Positions 48,906-59,482 of a stretch of 64,000 nucleotides of DNA are shown piece after piece. The first letter of the stretch is position 1. Each line of letters opens with the position of its first letter. The translations under genes were made by a program, and so were the position numbers. The notes beneath the pieces were generated by a model that did not search any database, was not told where the DNA came from, and was given only the letters and a program-made list of their open reading frames with translations. This DNA comes from Dryomyza anilis (Eukaryota; Arthropoda; Insecta; Diptera; Dryomyzidae): the NCBI GenBank assembly GCA_951804985.1, contig OX638130.1, forward strand, positions 113,287,593 through 113,351,592, read 5' to 3'.

Positions 48906-50871
48906 ATTTAAATTAAATTTTATACAAAAAGCTCAAAATATTTATTTATTATCATACAAATTTGAAAATGGATAAATGTAATTTGCAGTTTTAATTTCCG
49001 CATTGGAAAATCGTAATTTCATTTGACTTTTTATTAAATTTTATCTGAAATTTCGCCATTTTAAATTTATAAATACAAATTAGTATTTTTACAATTTCAA
49101 AAATTTCATTGTGAGTTTGACCAATTGCAATGAGAAATCAAACAAAAATTTCAATTTCACTCAGAATTTCACAATTTAAATTGGAAATATTCTTATATGC
49201 CTAATAACTAAATAAAAAATATTTAAATATTTCTCACCATGTATAAATCTGACTATGTCTCTTCGCTCCCCATTCCTTTTCACCCTTTTCACCAACTCAT
49301 GTCAATTCCCCGGTGCTCATTCTTAGCATCGTCATCTTTAAAGTGCATCAAGCATTTTGTGGCTCTCACAAATTTGTAGTTTCACGCGGCGCAGCATTTT
49401 AGTGTTGCCACCTGCCAGCGTTGCCACCTGTCATACTGCCAAATACACATGTGAGTCCGCAATAACGTGTCTGTCTTTCTGACTATCTGCCTGTCGAACA
49501 AACTATCTGTCGCTGTGCTTGATTGAACCGCAAAACTATTTATTGTTGGGTGGTTCTTGGTGTTGATGTGTGTGTGTGTGTGTGTGAAGAAAAATATTCA
49601 TATATAAATTTGTTGCTTTTTTCCACTTAGTCAAACACACAAATACACACACACAAACACATTTATACTACATACAAATACAAATATAAATTCAAATCCA
49701 CTTGCAATTCCAATCGGATTTATGCATGTCTTTAGCTGCGTTTTGTGTGTGTGTGTGTGTGCAATACCAAAATCCATTTCACGCTTAAACTGATTTGGAA
49801 TTTCATTTCCTTTGCAGTGCATGGCAATAAATTTTGCTGTTGCAACAGTAGATGTGTTTGTGCGTCGCGTGTTTAGTCCTTCCATCATGGCCGCACTTCG
49901 AATCCTGTGTATTTTCCACGCTTTTTTTTAACTTATTATTAACTTTGATTTGAGCGCATACGCTGAATGCGTTTAATGCATTTTTGATTAAATTCATCAT
50001 GTTGCAAAATCTATAACGAAATATTATTCGTGTCAGAGGTTGCAGCCAAATGTGCTGCATGCTTACGAAAAGGGTTTGTGAATGATTTTGAAGATAATAC
50101 TTCGTTTTTCATATATTAGTATAATCAAATATTGTTATAGTCAAATTTACAAACATTTTTTGATGGATTTTAATATTGCGTATATTTCTGGAAAATGTTA
50201 TAAACAAAGTTTGAAAATCATGAGGGATTTGCGTGAAAATGAGTATTTAAATAATTTAGATTCTAGTTTTTTAAATGAATTCAAACCTTTTATTTCACTT
50301 ACTGCCTCTTTCAGTATTACGAAATTAAAGACTGACTATTAGACGAAAGTGACGTCAAATTTTCCTTTCTTTATTGATTTCGAAATACGGAAAGTGGATA
50401 TTATATGATCTGAATACATTTGATATTTTGATTTTAAAATTTTTTATTTTCATTGGTTTTTGAAAATTTTATTTTTATATCTGTCGACTTTGACAATTAT
50501 TGGGTAGCCATCATACAATACCCAACCAACAAAATTAGACATTCGTATGCCTAGCTGATTTTTCGTTTTTTTTAATGATGACACGTATAGACTCTGTGTA
50601 AGTAGGTTTTAGATCAGATTTCTTCCTCAAAGACAGATAAGGTTTCATTTGAAACCTTAACCAATTTTCATATGGGAAATTCAATTGAAACATGAAATAT
50701 GGTTTTTCTTAGTTGCGAATTCATTAAAAGATTCGTTGTATTCAATTTTTACGAGTTTTTACATATTTGAATGTAGTTTTTCCTCAAGTATACTGTGCTA
50801 AAATCGCGTGTCGTTTTGTTGGATATTTCTTGCCACGAAAGTCAAAACTAATAGGGCGAATTTGAAAAATT
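48906..50871. other. AT-rich stretch with GT microsatellites; no gene seen
   Basis: GT dinucleotide runs at 49568-49586 and 49744-49761. A GC-richer patch at 49250-49500 contains a doubled GTTGCCACCTG phrase (about 49403 and 49419) and a donor-like GTGAGTC near 49452 without a convincing acceptor. TTGGGTA...TACCCAA at about 50499-50525 forms a small hairpin. An 86-codon plus-strand frame at 50082-50342 has ordinary composition but no recognised domain, and I do not call it a gene. Confidence 0.45.
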
Positions 50872-51372
50872 GAAAATCTTGTCATCCCAAAAGGGCGAAT
50901 CTTTTCGTTTTTTCGCCATAACTTTTTATTGGTATAAGATAAAATAGTGGTGTAAAGGCATTTATTGTTTGTTTTATCGATCTGCATCATTATTTAAAAA
51001 TATTTTGCCAAACATTAAATTTGTTATTTTCAGGAAATAATATTAAGCAAATTATTTTTAATTAATGATACAGACTGATTATGTTTTAAAAACAAACAAT
51101 ACATGCCTTTACACCACTATTATATCACGTATCAATAAAAAATTATGGCGAAAAAACGAAAAGATTCACAATTTTAGCATGACAAGACTTTCAAATTTTC
51201 GTTTTTTTTTTTGTTATTTGCAAGAAAACATTTTTAATTAAAGATGCAGATCGAATGATGCAGAACGAAGAATAAATGCCTTCATACCACTATTTTATCT
51301 TTTACCAATAAAAAGTTACAGCGAAAAAATTAAAAGATTCGCCCTTTTGGCATGACAAGATATTCAATATAT
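50872..51372. mobile_element. Fold-back element: three copies of a ~150-bp unit, one inverted to the other two
   Basis: Copy 1 (about 50872-51012) reads CTTGTCATCCCAAAAGGGCG, TTTTTTCGCCATAACTTTTT, GTGGTGTAAAGGCATTTATT, CGATCTGCATCATTA. Copies 2 (51038-51190) and 3 (51215-51372) carry the same blocks as reverse complements: GCATCAT-like ATTAATGATACAG or AAGATGCAGATCG, then AATGCCTT.ACACCACTAT, AATAAAAA.TTA..GCGAAAAAA, CATGACAAGA. Copy 3 keeps the CGCCCTTTTGG block that copy 2 has lost. No coding frame. Probably a palindromic non-autonomous transposon with one arm duplicated. Confidence 0.7.
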
Positions 51373-51644
51373 CCAATTTATTCATTTTTTTTACCTAACA
51401 TATTTTCCTGTAAAAAACAAGTGGCAAATTAGAGTTTGGCGAAATATTTTATATAATGACTAGCTGGACCCGTGCACGACTCGTGCCAAGATTTTGTGAA
51501 TTAAAAGATAAAACATTTTTATTATTTATATCAGGGGCCCGTGCTTGGCTGTGAAAGTTTTTTTATTGGTTTTATAAATGTAGTAGCCAAATAATAATTC
51601 TCCGCCAAAACAACATTTCTCAAAGACAATTTTTTCTCAGACTG

Positions 51645-52145
51645 CCCCGTAAAACTCTTTCCCATAGAACGCTTTGCCGTAGAATTCTTCCCGGTAGAAA
51701 TCTTCCCGTAGAACTCATCCCGGTAGAATTCTTCCCGGAACAAAATCTTCCCGTAGAACTCATTCCGGTAGAATTGATCCCGGTAGAAATCTTCCCGTCG
51801 AACTCACCCCGATAGAATTGTTCCCGGTAGAATTTTTTCCCGTAGAATTCTTCCCCGTAGAAATCTTTCCGTAGAACTCATCCCCGTAGAATTCTTCACG
51901 ATAGAAATCTTCCCGTAGAACTCATCCCGGTAGAATTGTTTCCGGTAGAAATCTTCCCGTTGAACTCATCCCGGTAGAATTGTTCCCGGTAGAATTCTTT
52001 CCCATAGAATTCTTCCCGGTAGAAATCTTTCCGTAGAATTCATCCCGGTAGAATTCATCCCGGTAGAATTCTTCCCGTTGAACTCATCCCGGTAGAATTG
52101 TTCCCGGTACAATTCTTTCCCGTAGAATTCTTCCCAGTAGAGTTT
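51645..52145 (+). repeat. 14-15-bp minisatellite GTAGAATTCTTCCCG
   Basis: About 33 units; alternate units tend to read GTAGAACTCATCCCG and GTAGAAATCTTCCCG, giving a 2-4 unit super-period. It lies inside the Helitron-like element and is GC-richer than the surroundings. Confidence 0.93.
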
Positions 52146-52164
52146 ATCCTAGTAGACATTTTTG

Positions 52165-52412
52165 TGTGGTGAGTTTTACTGTGGTGAGTTTCAGTGTGGT
52201 GAGTTTGGGTGAGGTGAATTTTGGTGTGGTGAGTTTTAGTGTGGTTAGTTTTAGTGTGGTGAGTTTTAGTGTGGTGAGTTTTAGTGTGGTGAATTTTATT
52301 GTGGTGAGTTTCAATGTGGTGAATTTTATTGTGGTGAGTTTAAGTGTTTTAAGTTTTAGTGTGGTGAGTTTTAGTGTGGTGAATTTTAGTGTGGTGAATT
52401 TTAGTGTGCCAA
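52165..52412 (+). repeat. 15-bp minisatellite GTGTGGTGAGTTTTA
   Basis: About 16 units with AGTTTCA, AATTTTA and AGTTTGG variants. It is open in several frames as five-residue repeats (for example SFSVV), which explains frames of about 90 codons on both strands. Second minisatellite of the Helitron-like element. Confidence 0.94.
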
Positions 52413-52420
52413 AGGCATTG

Positions 52421-54749
52421 TGCATTTTTTAAAATATTAGGAAATCAAATTTTATAGTTTGAAGTGCTTTAAAATAAGTAAAAAAAAAAATATATATTTT
52501 TTTTTAAATGAAATGCAAAAATGTAAATAAAATTATACATTCAACCCTTTGGCATGATAATGACGATATTATTTCTATAATTTTCAACTTTATTTTCAAT
52601 TTTTCAACTATATTTTTTTAAGTTTAATCGTGATTTTAAATTTCAACATATTGTAACATAACCACATTAAAGTATTATAAAAACAACAAATAAAAATCAT
52701 CAAACATTTGCCACAAAAAGCACTCTGGCAAAATAGAACAAAAACTACTACGCAGTAGAATTTGACACGTCACGCGTCGTTCAGCACGTGCTACCGCCTA
52801 GCAAAATACTTTAGTTTTTATTTCGGCTTTTTTGTTGTTGTTGTATAGGGTTTACTCTTTACTAAAAAAAAATATATTTTAGTACAAAATGTGGCCACAG
52901 TAATAGTCAGGCGGCCAGGAAATTCCTCTAGATAGCAATACTTTTTTGTTTCTAAATTTTAAAAACGTGCCTACTACCATTTTCAGCATATACGAGAGAA
53001 ACCAAAAACAAAAAAAAAATAAATTGCATGTGACTTATTTTTTTTCGAAAAAAAAGAAACAGTTGCACGTGTTCAGCATGACAAATTTTATAAATAGAGA
53101 GTAGGTTTTCACAACGACAAACGTTATTTTGACTTAAATATTTAAAAATCTAGTTTTGTGAAGATAATAAAGTTTCGACAAACTTATTTTGCTAAATCTG
53201 TCTGTAGTGCAAAGTTTGAAATGCTTTAAAAATGTAAAATAAAATAAAACAAAATTAACAAATCGTTTAGATTGAAAATATATATTATAAAATATAAATT
53301 TTAAAAATAAAATGTTTATTTAAAACTGAAAACTGTAAAATAATATATATTTTTTTTTTAATTTAAAAATTCAACCATTAAATAGGTATCAATATTTTAA
53401 AAGTTTATTTACTAAATTCATTCCCTAAATTTTAGGAATTTAAATTTATTTTAAATTAAATTTATTAATAGGCAATAAATCGTATTTTGAATTTTTAATA
53501 TTCTTTAATTTCTTTTAAAATGTATGCATGACTTGAAGAATGACTGGAAGAATGACTGGAATAATTTGGAAGAAATGCAACAAACAGCAAGAGCTCAAAG
53601 AAAAACAACAACAACGCATGCAAAACAACAACAAAAACATACAATGCATTGCTCTTTTGCTCACCGCGTGTGTTTTTTTGTTGTTGTTGCTGTTGTTTTC
53701 ATCTCTCACTCTCCTGACTGATCTTGTGTTGGCACCTGTTGTTGTTCTTGTTAATTTTATTTCTCGTCATTCAGTTGGTTGTTGGCACGCGTTGGGGAAG
53801 GTTTCTTTCTAATCTCTTTTGGCAATTAATTAGAAAAATTTGCAAAATAACTTTATACATATACTAAAATATTATAATATAATCATTTAATAATAATTGT
53901 GCATATTTTGAAACAGTTGTTGTGCGGAGGCAATTGTTTGAAAGAGTAATCGGAGTGTAATGTTTGTGTGACGTAGTTTCTTCCAGTTAACAGTTATTCG
54001 TGAAGATGAAATCGAGAAAATATTAAAAAAAAGGAAAACAAAAGTGTTCTGTGTGTCAAAAAATAGAAATATTTTTAATAATTAACATATACGCGAATAA
54101 ATATTGCAATGATAAAAACTAAATAAATATAAATGTGTAAATATCAAGTGAAAACTTATCACTGAAAATACCAATCAATGCAAAAAATGTTAAGAAATGC
54201 AAAAATTTACCAAATACGTCTTTTTTTAATTGAAAAAGGTAAAATGATTTAACATCAAAATGTCAAAATATATTCAGACATTGCCATAAAATAAATTTCT
54301 TGACATTCAACTTTTTTTTTCATTAATTTACAAAAAATGCATATATTCTAAATAAAAGTAATTTGTAGATGTTTTATGAAATTGAATGCAATGAAATTTA
54401 AATATATCTAATTTTGTATAAATATTTATATTTAAATATTCTTAATTTGTTTAATTATTATTTATAAATATTTTCCAAATGCAATCACTATTTGCATTCG
54501 ATTTTAATGAGTCGCATTTGTTTAGCAAAATTTTATGTGTTTTTAAATCGAATTTCAAGTTGTTTGAACATCAGTTTTAAATAAAAAAATATACCCTGCA
54601 TATGTTTACTTCTGGCTCCCATGGTACTACCAAAAATTAAAAACTAATGTGGATATAAAACAGTGTTTTCAATTGAATTTTGAAGGTTACTAAATATAAA
54701 TTGCAACTATAGCCCTCGCCCATCGAAATTTAAAAAAACTTTTTTTTTA
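52421..54749. other. AT-rich stretch; no gene seen
   Basis: Holds a short GC-richer patch at 52745-52800, a three-copy GAATGACTGGAA tandem at 53537-53566, and a CAACAA / TTGTTGTTG region at 53600-53750 whose 65-90-codon frames are compositional. 53930-54900 is AT-rich with nothing identified. Confidence 0.5.
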
Positions 54750-54995
54750 CAAATTAACCAACGCTCAGGGGATGCCCCCCATTCATACAATGCACAGTGT
54801 TGATCATACGAATGGATTATAGGTTCAAGGGAGGAGGATGAAGATGGTGTAGTGTCGGTGTATGTTTTCTTTAAATTTCCCAATATTAAAAATACCGGAA
54901 AAAACAGACGTAGGGAGATTGTTTCACAAAGGTATTGCGCGACTGAAGAACGTATTCTCTCTGTAATGCGTGGTTGTGTGGACTACGAAATGGTA
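54750..54995. other. GC-richer unique segment abutting the SINE tail
   Basis: Sequence such as GGATGCCCCCCATTC, GGGAGGAGGATGAAGATGG and CGACTGAAGAACGTATTCTC has a composition unlike the surrounding intron-like DNA and ends where the SINE AAT repeat begins. It may be a fragment of another transposon into which the SINE inserted, or a 3' extension of the SINE. No reading frame or match recognised. Confidence 0.3.
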
Positions 54996-55302
54996 TAATA
55001 ATAATAATAGTTTCGCACTACAGCTCTATAAGAACTTAGGCCCAGCTCTCTCACCATTTTGAGCTGTGCGTGTTAAATTTGTACTCAAAGTGGTGGGACC
55101 TACAGTTTATTGCCGAATCCGAACGGCGGGTGAGAGCTTTTCATAGGCAATTTTAACCCTCGGAGGTTTGCCATTTACTGCCGAGAGGTAGCGCGGTATA
55201 GAAAAATGTTTCTATGAAAAGATGTTGTTAGCCCCAGTCCAGGCTTGAACCGGGGACCTTTCGGCTCTCAGTCCAACGCACTAACCACTGAGCTACCGCG
55301 GC
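54996..55302 (-). mobile_element. tRNA-derived SINE
   Basis: Read on the minus strand the element starts with a tRNA-like head, GCCGCGGTAGCTCAGTGGTT, with an A box (TAGCTCAGTGGT, 55295-55284) and, 32 bases on, a B box (GGTTCAAGCCT, 55251-55241) for RNA polymerase III. A T-arm-like stem is only partly paired and the CCA end is replaced by body sequence, so it is not a functional tRNA. The body contains GCCGTTCGGATTCGGC (about 55130-55112) and ACTGTAGGTCCC (about 55106-55095), a conserved core I associate with fly SINEs. It ends in an ATT trinucleotide tail (55009-54996). No exact target duplication is visible (CGAAATGGTAT against AAAATGTGATA), suggesting age. Confidence 0.85.
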
Positions 55303-56240
55303 TAGGGTAAAAATGTGATATTTTAAAGGTAAAAAATATGTATAATATGAGCCATTTCACACAAAATTGACTAAGGTTTCAACGCATTCTCTTTGATTTC
55401 TATAAAACTTTTAGGAATTCCCCATTTATTTATATAATACGTTATTATTGCAATGAAAAACATTTTTTGTCTGCTGATAAATTTCATTTTTAGAAAAAAA
55501 AAATAATTTACATTTTAATGCCTACTTATTCCACATCAAATCGACCAAAATTAAGTCAAATATGAGATTTTACCTTTGCGTTTTCAATGAAATTTGATCT
55601 ATTGATAAAGAGTTCCGATATACATAAATCATATTTTCCAACCACTACTTCTAGATATTCGGTTGTTAAAAGTTTCAAAAAAATGGGCCATAACTCACAT
55701 TTGTATAGTTGTTCATATTTCAATATCTCCTTAACGAGAAATGGTAGTAACTCCACTGGGATTTCGTTGTAAAGCTAATAAAATAAAGTTTTTAAAATTT
55801 TATATCGAACCTTTTGGCCATTATTCTTGAAATTCAAATTTACTATTCTTTTTAAATTCTGAAAAAAGTTATAAATTGTTGTGGATTTAGTATGCCAAAT
55901 TTCAAGATACTATATGAAAGTCAATTTTGTTCGAAGAACAAAGCATAATAAAGCTTACTCACTTACAAAATCTAAGGGAATAACAAAGGTAGTCATGATG
56001 TTACTTTGTGTGTTTTAATACAAAAATTCCAAATTTTAATGCGAAAGTCACACTATTATAGTAGCATTTATTAAAATGCGAGTATTATCATTTTCGAATC
56101 GCATAACATCCTAGTATATTCCTAAAGGATGGATCAGGTATGAAATTAAAATTTCCTTAGTCGACCCTTATATAAGTTTGGGTTTTAAATGTTTTTTTTT
56201 TTTTAATGCCCTGTCGTTTCTTCTCAGCCTTAACGAACTT
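55303..56240. other. Probable old dispersed-repeat debris
   Basis: TTCCACATCAAATCGACC (55530-55547) resembles the 37.05-kb relic. ATTGACTAAGG (about 55366-55376) faces CCTTAGTCGACCC (about 56155-56167) in inverted orientation, hinting at a decayed element of about 800 bp. No coding frame; the 60-66-codon frames at 55556-55772 are antisense pairs without domains. Confidence 0.3.
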
Positions 56241-57204
56241 AACCTAGTTCTTATATATAGAATTTTCAAAATTTCAATAAATTTTAAAAAATGTTCATAT
56301 TTTTGTGGATTCTTTCTATGAAGCATCTAAATTTTAAATATATTTTGTTCACTAACCAAAGTTTTTTTTCTCTTTTGAACACTCTTTTCTTTGTAGAATT
56401 TTCAACTTCTTAATATTTTGCTTTGCAATTCTAATATTTGCATCGCTTCAACAGTATTATGCACGCTGATTATTATTAGCAGCTTGGTTTTGTTACCAAC
56501 CTGAATTGTTTTTCCACCTGCTGCTTTGCTTGCGCACCGCCCATTCTATACCTTCAACCAACCAACCGCCCGCCTTCTTACTTTCGTTTCGTTCGTTCGC
56601 TGTATTTTATGCGTTTCTGAGTGGAATTCGCAATTATTCGTTCGTATGATTATGCATCATGCTGCATAATCATATTTGTGCATCAACAACAACAACAAAA
56701 ACAAAAGCTACAACAACCATCATAAAATAAAGAATGACAAAAATAATAAACGTTATTCTTGCTGCCATTGCTTTCCGTCCAACCGTCTGTCCGCCAAACA
56801 CCACCTCGTGCTCTTGATTTATTTAAAAACATGAAATTTTTACTCATTTTTGCTGCTCCATCACAGCAAACGCACTCGATGCTTCTCACTTTATCACTGT
56901 TTATTTTATTATTTATCCATCCTTATTATGCAGTTTTGTCTGCATTTTCGCCTGCTATTACTTTGGTCCTTTCTGGTGCTGTGCCTGCCACACGAAGGCA
57001 ACGCAGCTGCCTTCGCGTATTTGCGTATTTAATTAAAACATTAATTCAGACAATTGTAATGAATCGCGATGGAATTCGTTCGCAATTCACGGCAGTGCAT
57101 TTAAAGTGTAAAATATTCAATTTAGAATTGAAAAATATTCTTGCAAGAACTTTTGTATATATAAAACTTAATTATTAAAGTAATTTTAAGATAATTCAAA
57201 ACAG
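56241..57204. other. Mixed stretch with an uncharacterised 115-codon frame
   Basis: 56500-56620 is C/T-rich. A plus-strand ATG with good context (AAAACATGA, 56831) opens a 115-codon frame ending at 57178. Its start has a hydrophobic signal-like run (MKFLLIFAAP, then LTLSLFILLFI), but there is no cysteine pattern, domain or codon support, and half lies in AT-rich DNA. Treated as an unconfirmed small open frame. Confidence 0.25.
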
Positions 57205-57638
57205 GGTGTATGTATTTACCCTACCCAAATTCCTTAAACTCACAACACCCAAATTCACCACTCCTAAATTCACCGCACAGATATTCACCACAACGAAACT
57301 CACCACATTGATATTCAGCACAGCGATATTCACCACACCTATATTCACCACACCTACATACACCACACTGAAATTCACAACTCTCATATTCACCACACTC
57401 ATATTCACCACACCCATATTCACCACACATATATTCACCACACATATATTCACCACACCGTAATTCACCACACTAAAACTAATAAAAAAAAAAAATATTA
57501 ACACGAAGAGAAAGAATTCTACCGTGAAGTATTCTACAGGGAAGCATTCTACGGAGAAGAAATCTACTGGAATGAACAGTCCGGGGAATATTTGAGAAAA
57601 ATTGTTTTGGAGGATAATTTTTTCTGAATTCCTGCTAG
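57205..57638 (+). mobile_element. Helitron-like element with internal minisatellites, inverted copy 2
   Basis: It has the same modules as copy 1 at 51.5-52.4 kb, in reverse complement: a 15-bp TATTCACCACACCTA array (about 57225-57480), then a short run of GTAGAATxCTTCxCG units seen as ATTCTAC words (57512-57570), then GAGAAAAATTGTTTTGGAGG (matching the CCGCCAAAACAACATTTCTC block), and CTAG at 57635-57638 followed by T. Compared with copy 1 it has far fewer AATTCTTCCC units and lacks about 100 bp next to CTAG, including the 13-base hairpin; only GAATTC remains there. The left boundary is uncertain. Confidence 0.55.
57225..57480 (-). repeat. 15-bp minisatellite (GTGTGGTGAATATAG on minus strand)
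   Basis: About 17 units of ATTCACCACACCTAT with CTCAT, ACATA and CAACG variants; reverse complement of the 52.2-kb array. It is open on both strands as five-residue repeats, giving several spurious frames. Confidence 0.93.
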
Positions 57639-58049
57639 TTACTTATATTAATTAGAACGTTTATTACAAATCAAAAGTTATTTTTACCAAAATAATTGTT
57701 CAAATACAACAATGTTGTTTAATAATAAATGAAATTAAATAATTTAAATGCGCTCCTATACTGCCTTGCATACAATTCATAATACGTTCAGATAATATTA
57801 TGTTTTCGGAGATGTTCTAAAATTTAATTTCGATCAAAATTCAAATATGAGACAACAAAAATTGAAATAAATCCATTTTACAAAACTGGAATGTATTAAA
57901 AATGACTAAAATACATATTAAAAATAAAAATTAAATACGATTTTAATCGAACGTTAAAAACTTTTTGGTTAAAAATTGATTAAAAGCCATATTTAACCAA
58001 AACATATTTCAAATTTTCTAAATTGTTCTTTTATTTTTTTTAATTGCAG
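57639..58049. other. Intron-like sequence leading to the exon acceptor
   Basis: AT-rich DNA with a branch-like CTAAATT at 58018-58024 and a long pyrimidine tract (TTCTTTTATTTTTTTTAATT) before CAG at 58047-58049. Confidence 0.55.
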
Positions 58050-58100
58050 AAGCTGACTACACGCTGGACGATTCATTTTGGAATGAAGAAAGTCCTGTCG
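58050..58100 (+). CDS. Probable 51-nt internal exon of an unidentified plus-strand gene
   Basis: The best-formed exon signal in the window: branch-like CTAAATT, a long T-rich tract and ATTGCAG at the 5' side, then GTAAGTG at the 3' side. GC is about 45% in AT-rich surroundings. Length is 51 nt, divisible by three. Two frames are open. Skipping two bases gives 16 residues, ADYTLDDSFWNEESPV, with phase 1 introns on both sides, i.e. a symmetrical cassette that could be included or skipped without a frame change. The zero frame reads a basic peptide (KLTTRWTIHFGMKKVLS). The acidic/aromatic reading looks more natural, but this is a judgement. I could not identify the gene. No partner exon on this strand is convincing within the window; flanks are intron-like. 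Confidence 0.6.
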
Positions 58101-59482
58101 GTAAGTGAAAACAAACTACAACACATTTCTTTCTATGCTATTTTTGAGGTTTTAAAAAATTAAAAAATAAATATAAATAATGCTAATTGCGGCAACAAAT
58201 TGGCGCACAAATGCGCATTGCTATGTTTTAAGTGCAACAACATGGGCAGCAACATTTTAAGTAGCCATTAGTTGGCAACACAACAACAACATATAGGGAC
58301 AAATAATGTTGTTGTCTATGTTGTTGTCATTGTGAACAACAACAACAATTTGCATTTGCGACTTTCGTGTTGCATGCATGATAAATGTTGCTCTATGAAC
58401 TTAATGTGGGTCTCAGTGCCAACAACAACAAAAACAGCAGCAACAACAAACACTAATGATATGCACTACAAGCATTGGAACAACTTGAGCAGCAACTACT
58501 GCTACTAATGCAGCAACAATAGCGGCGACAACAACAAGGACAACAACAGCAACTAGTGCAACACCTTCAGGTTCATTTGTAGCAGTGACAACAACTACAG
58601 CAACAACATTATTGGCAACAACATCGTCAGCAGTAGCAGCTGTTTTTCGGCTTACGTTGCCTCGTTGCTCATTGCCCGCTGTTGTTGCTTGTGTATTTTT
58701 TTTTATGTTTAGGTTGCTGTCCTTTGCAAGTGAGTGCTGCTCATTTGTTCGCGGCGAATAATGACCCAAAGTGTTGCTGCCACAGACAGCAACATATGCC
58801 GCACAAACACTACCCAAAAACCACCCAAAATCTAGGACAAAACATACAACCATTAAATTTATTAATGCATTATTAATGGCAGGTCTTTTTTTTAATGTTA
58901 AAGTGTGCTGCCACAACAACAGGTTGCCTCGATAGTGACTATTTTTATGAAGTTTGTTAGTTATTTTTCTAAAATGTTGATTATCTTGCGGACGGGCAAG
59001 GACAACAAATTGTTGCTCAACATATTAGCATTATTGCCGTCGATTGCTGCTGCTGCTGATTTATGGCCAAAAATTGCTACGTGTTTGAAATGTTTGTTGC
59101 GTGCTGAGAGCTGCTATAAAATAATACTAAAAAAATAAAACATAAATAGCAGCTAAAATGCATTAGACGTCCGTGACACTAAAGTGCATTTTGTCAATGC
59201 AAATAGATTTCCGCGTGTCACGTCACATCAGGCCGCGTCTGCATGCCACAGCATACACTACGTTGTGTCGTTAATTAAATAAGCTATTCCCAAGGATATG
59301 CGTCACGTTATCGCTTTTTCATAGCGCATAAGCATAACGAAAATGTTGGTATGAAAATGGTTAAAATTTAAAATATTTCAAATAGTTTTGCGCTCATAAT
59401 AATAATTGTCACTTACAACATGTAAAAAGCATCATTAAAAATAAATTCTATGATTCAAAATTTTTTATATTTTCAATAAAAG
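58101..59482. other. Intron-like sequence with dense CAA/CAG triplets
   Basis: Starts with the exon donor. 58240-58660 is rich in CAACAACAA and GCAACA; all its frames (up to 168 codons on the minus strand) are Val/Ala/Asn low-complexity. A short TATTTTTTTTTATGTTTAG acceptor-like tract ends at about 58711 and a GTGAGTG donor-like site sits 17 bases on; too short to call. 59160-59330 is GC-richer with CACGTCACATC and GTCACGTTA words and no open frame of note. Confidence 0.5.

Larger units (their letters stand above)
51460..52420 (-). mobile_element. Helitron-like element with two internal minisatellites, copy 1
   Basis: On the minus strand the left edge is a textbook rolling-circle 3' terminus: hairpin GCACGAGTCGTGC (51486-51474), ten bases, then CTAG (51463-51460) followed by T. 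Moving right on the plus strand come a spacer, a CCGCCAAAACAACATTTCTC block (51601 onward), a 14-15-bp array of GTAGAATTCTTCCCG, and a 15-bp array of GTGTGGTGAGTTTTA. Helitron and Helentron relatives (for example DINE-1 of Drosophila) are known to carry internal tandem repeats. The 5' end (expected TC after A) was not located, so the right boundary is approximate. No Rep/helicase frame is present. Confidence 0.6.

Noticed and set aside
49238..49330. Minus-strand exon with donor ATG|GTGAGA
   Set aside because: All three frames have stops close to the donor.
55241..55302. A functional tRNA gene
   Set aside because: A and B boxes are present, but acceptor and T stems do not pair properly and SINE body follows; it is a SINE head.
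58690..58730. 17-nt micro-exon between TATGTTTAG and GTGAGTG
   Set aside because: Signals are present, but the length is too small to judge and surrounding DNA is triplet-rich.
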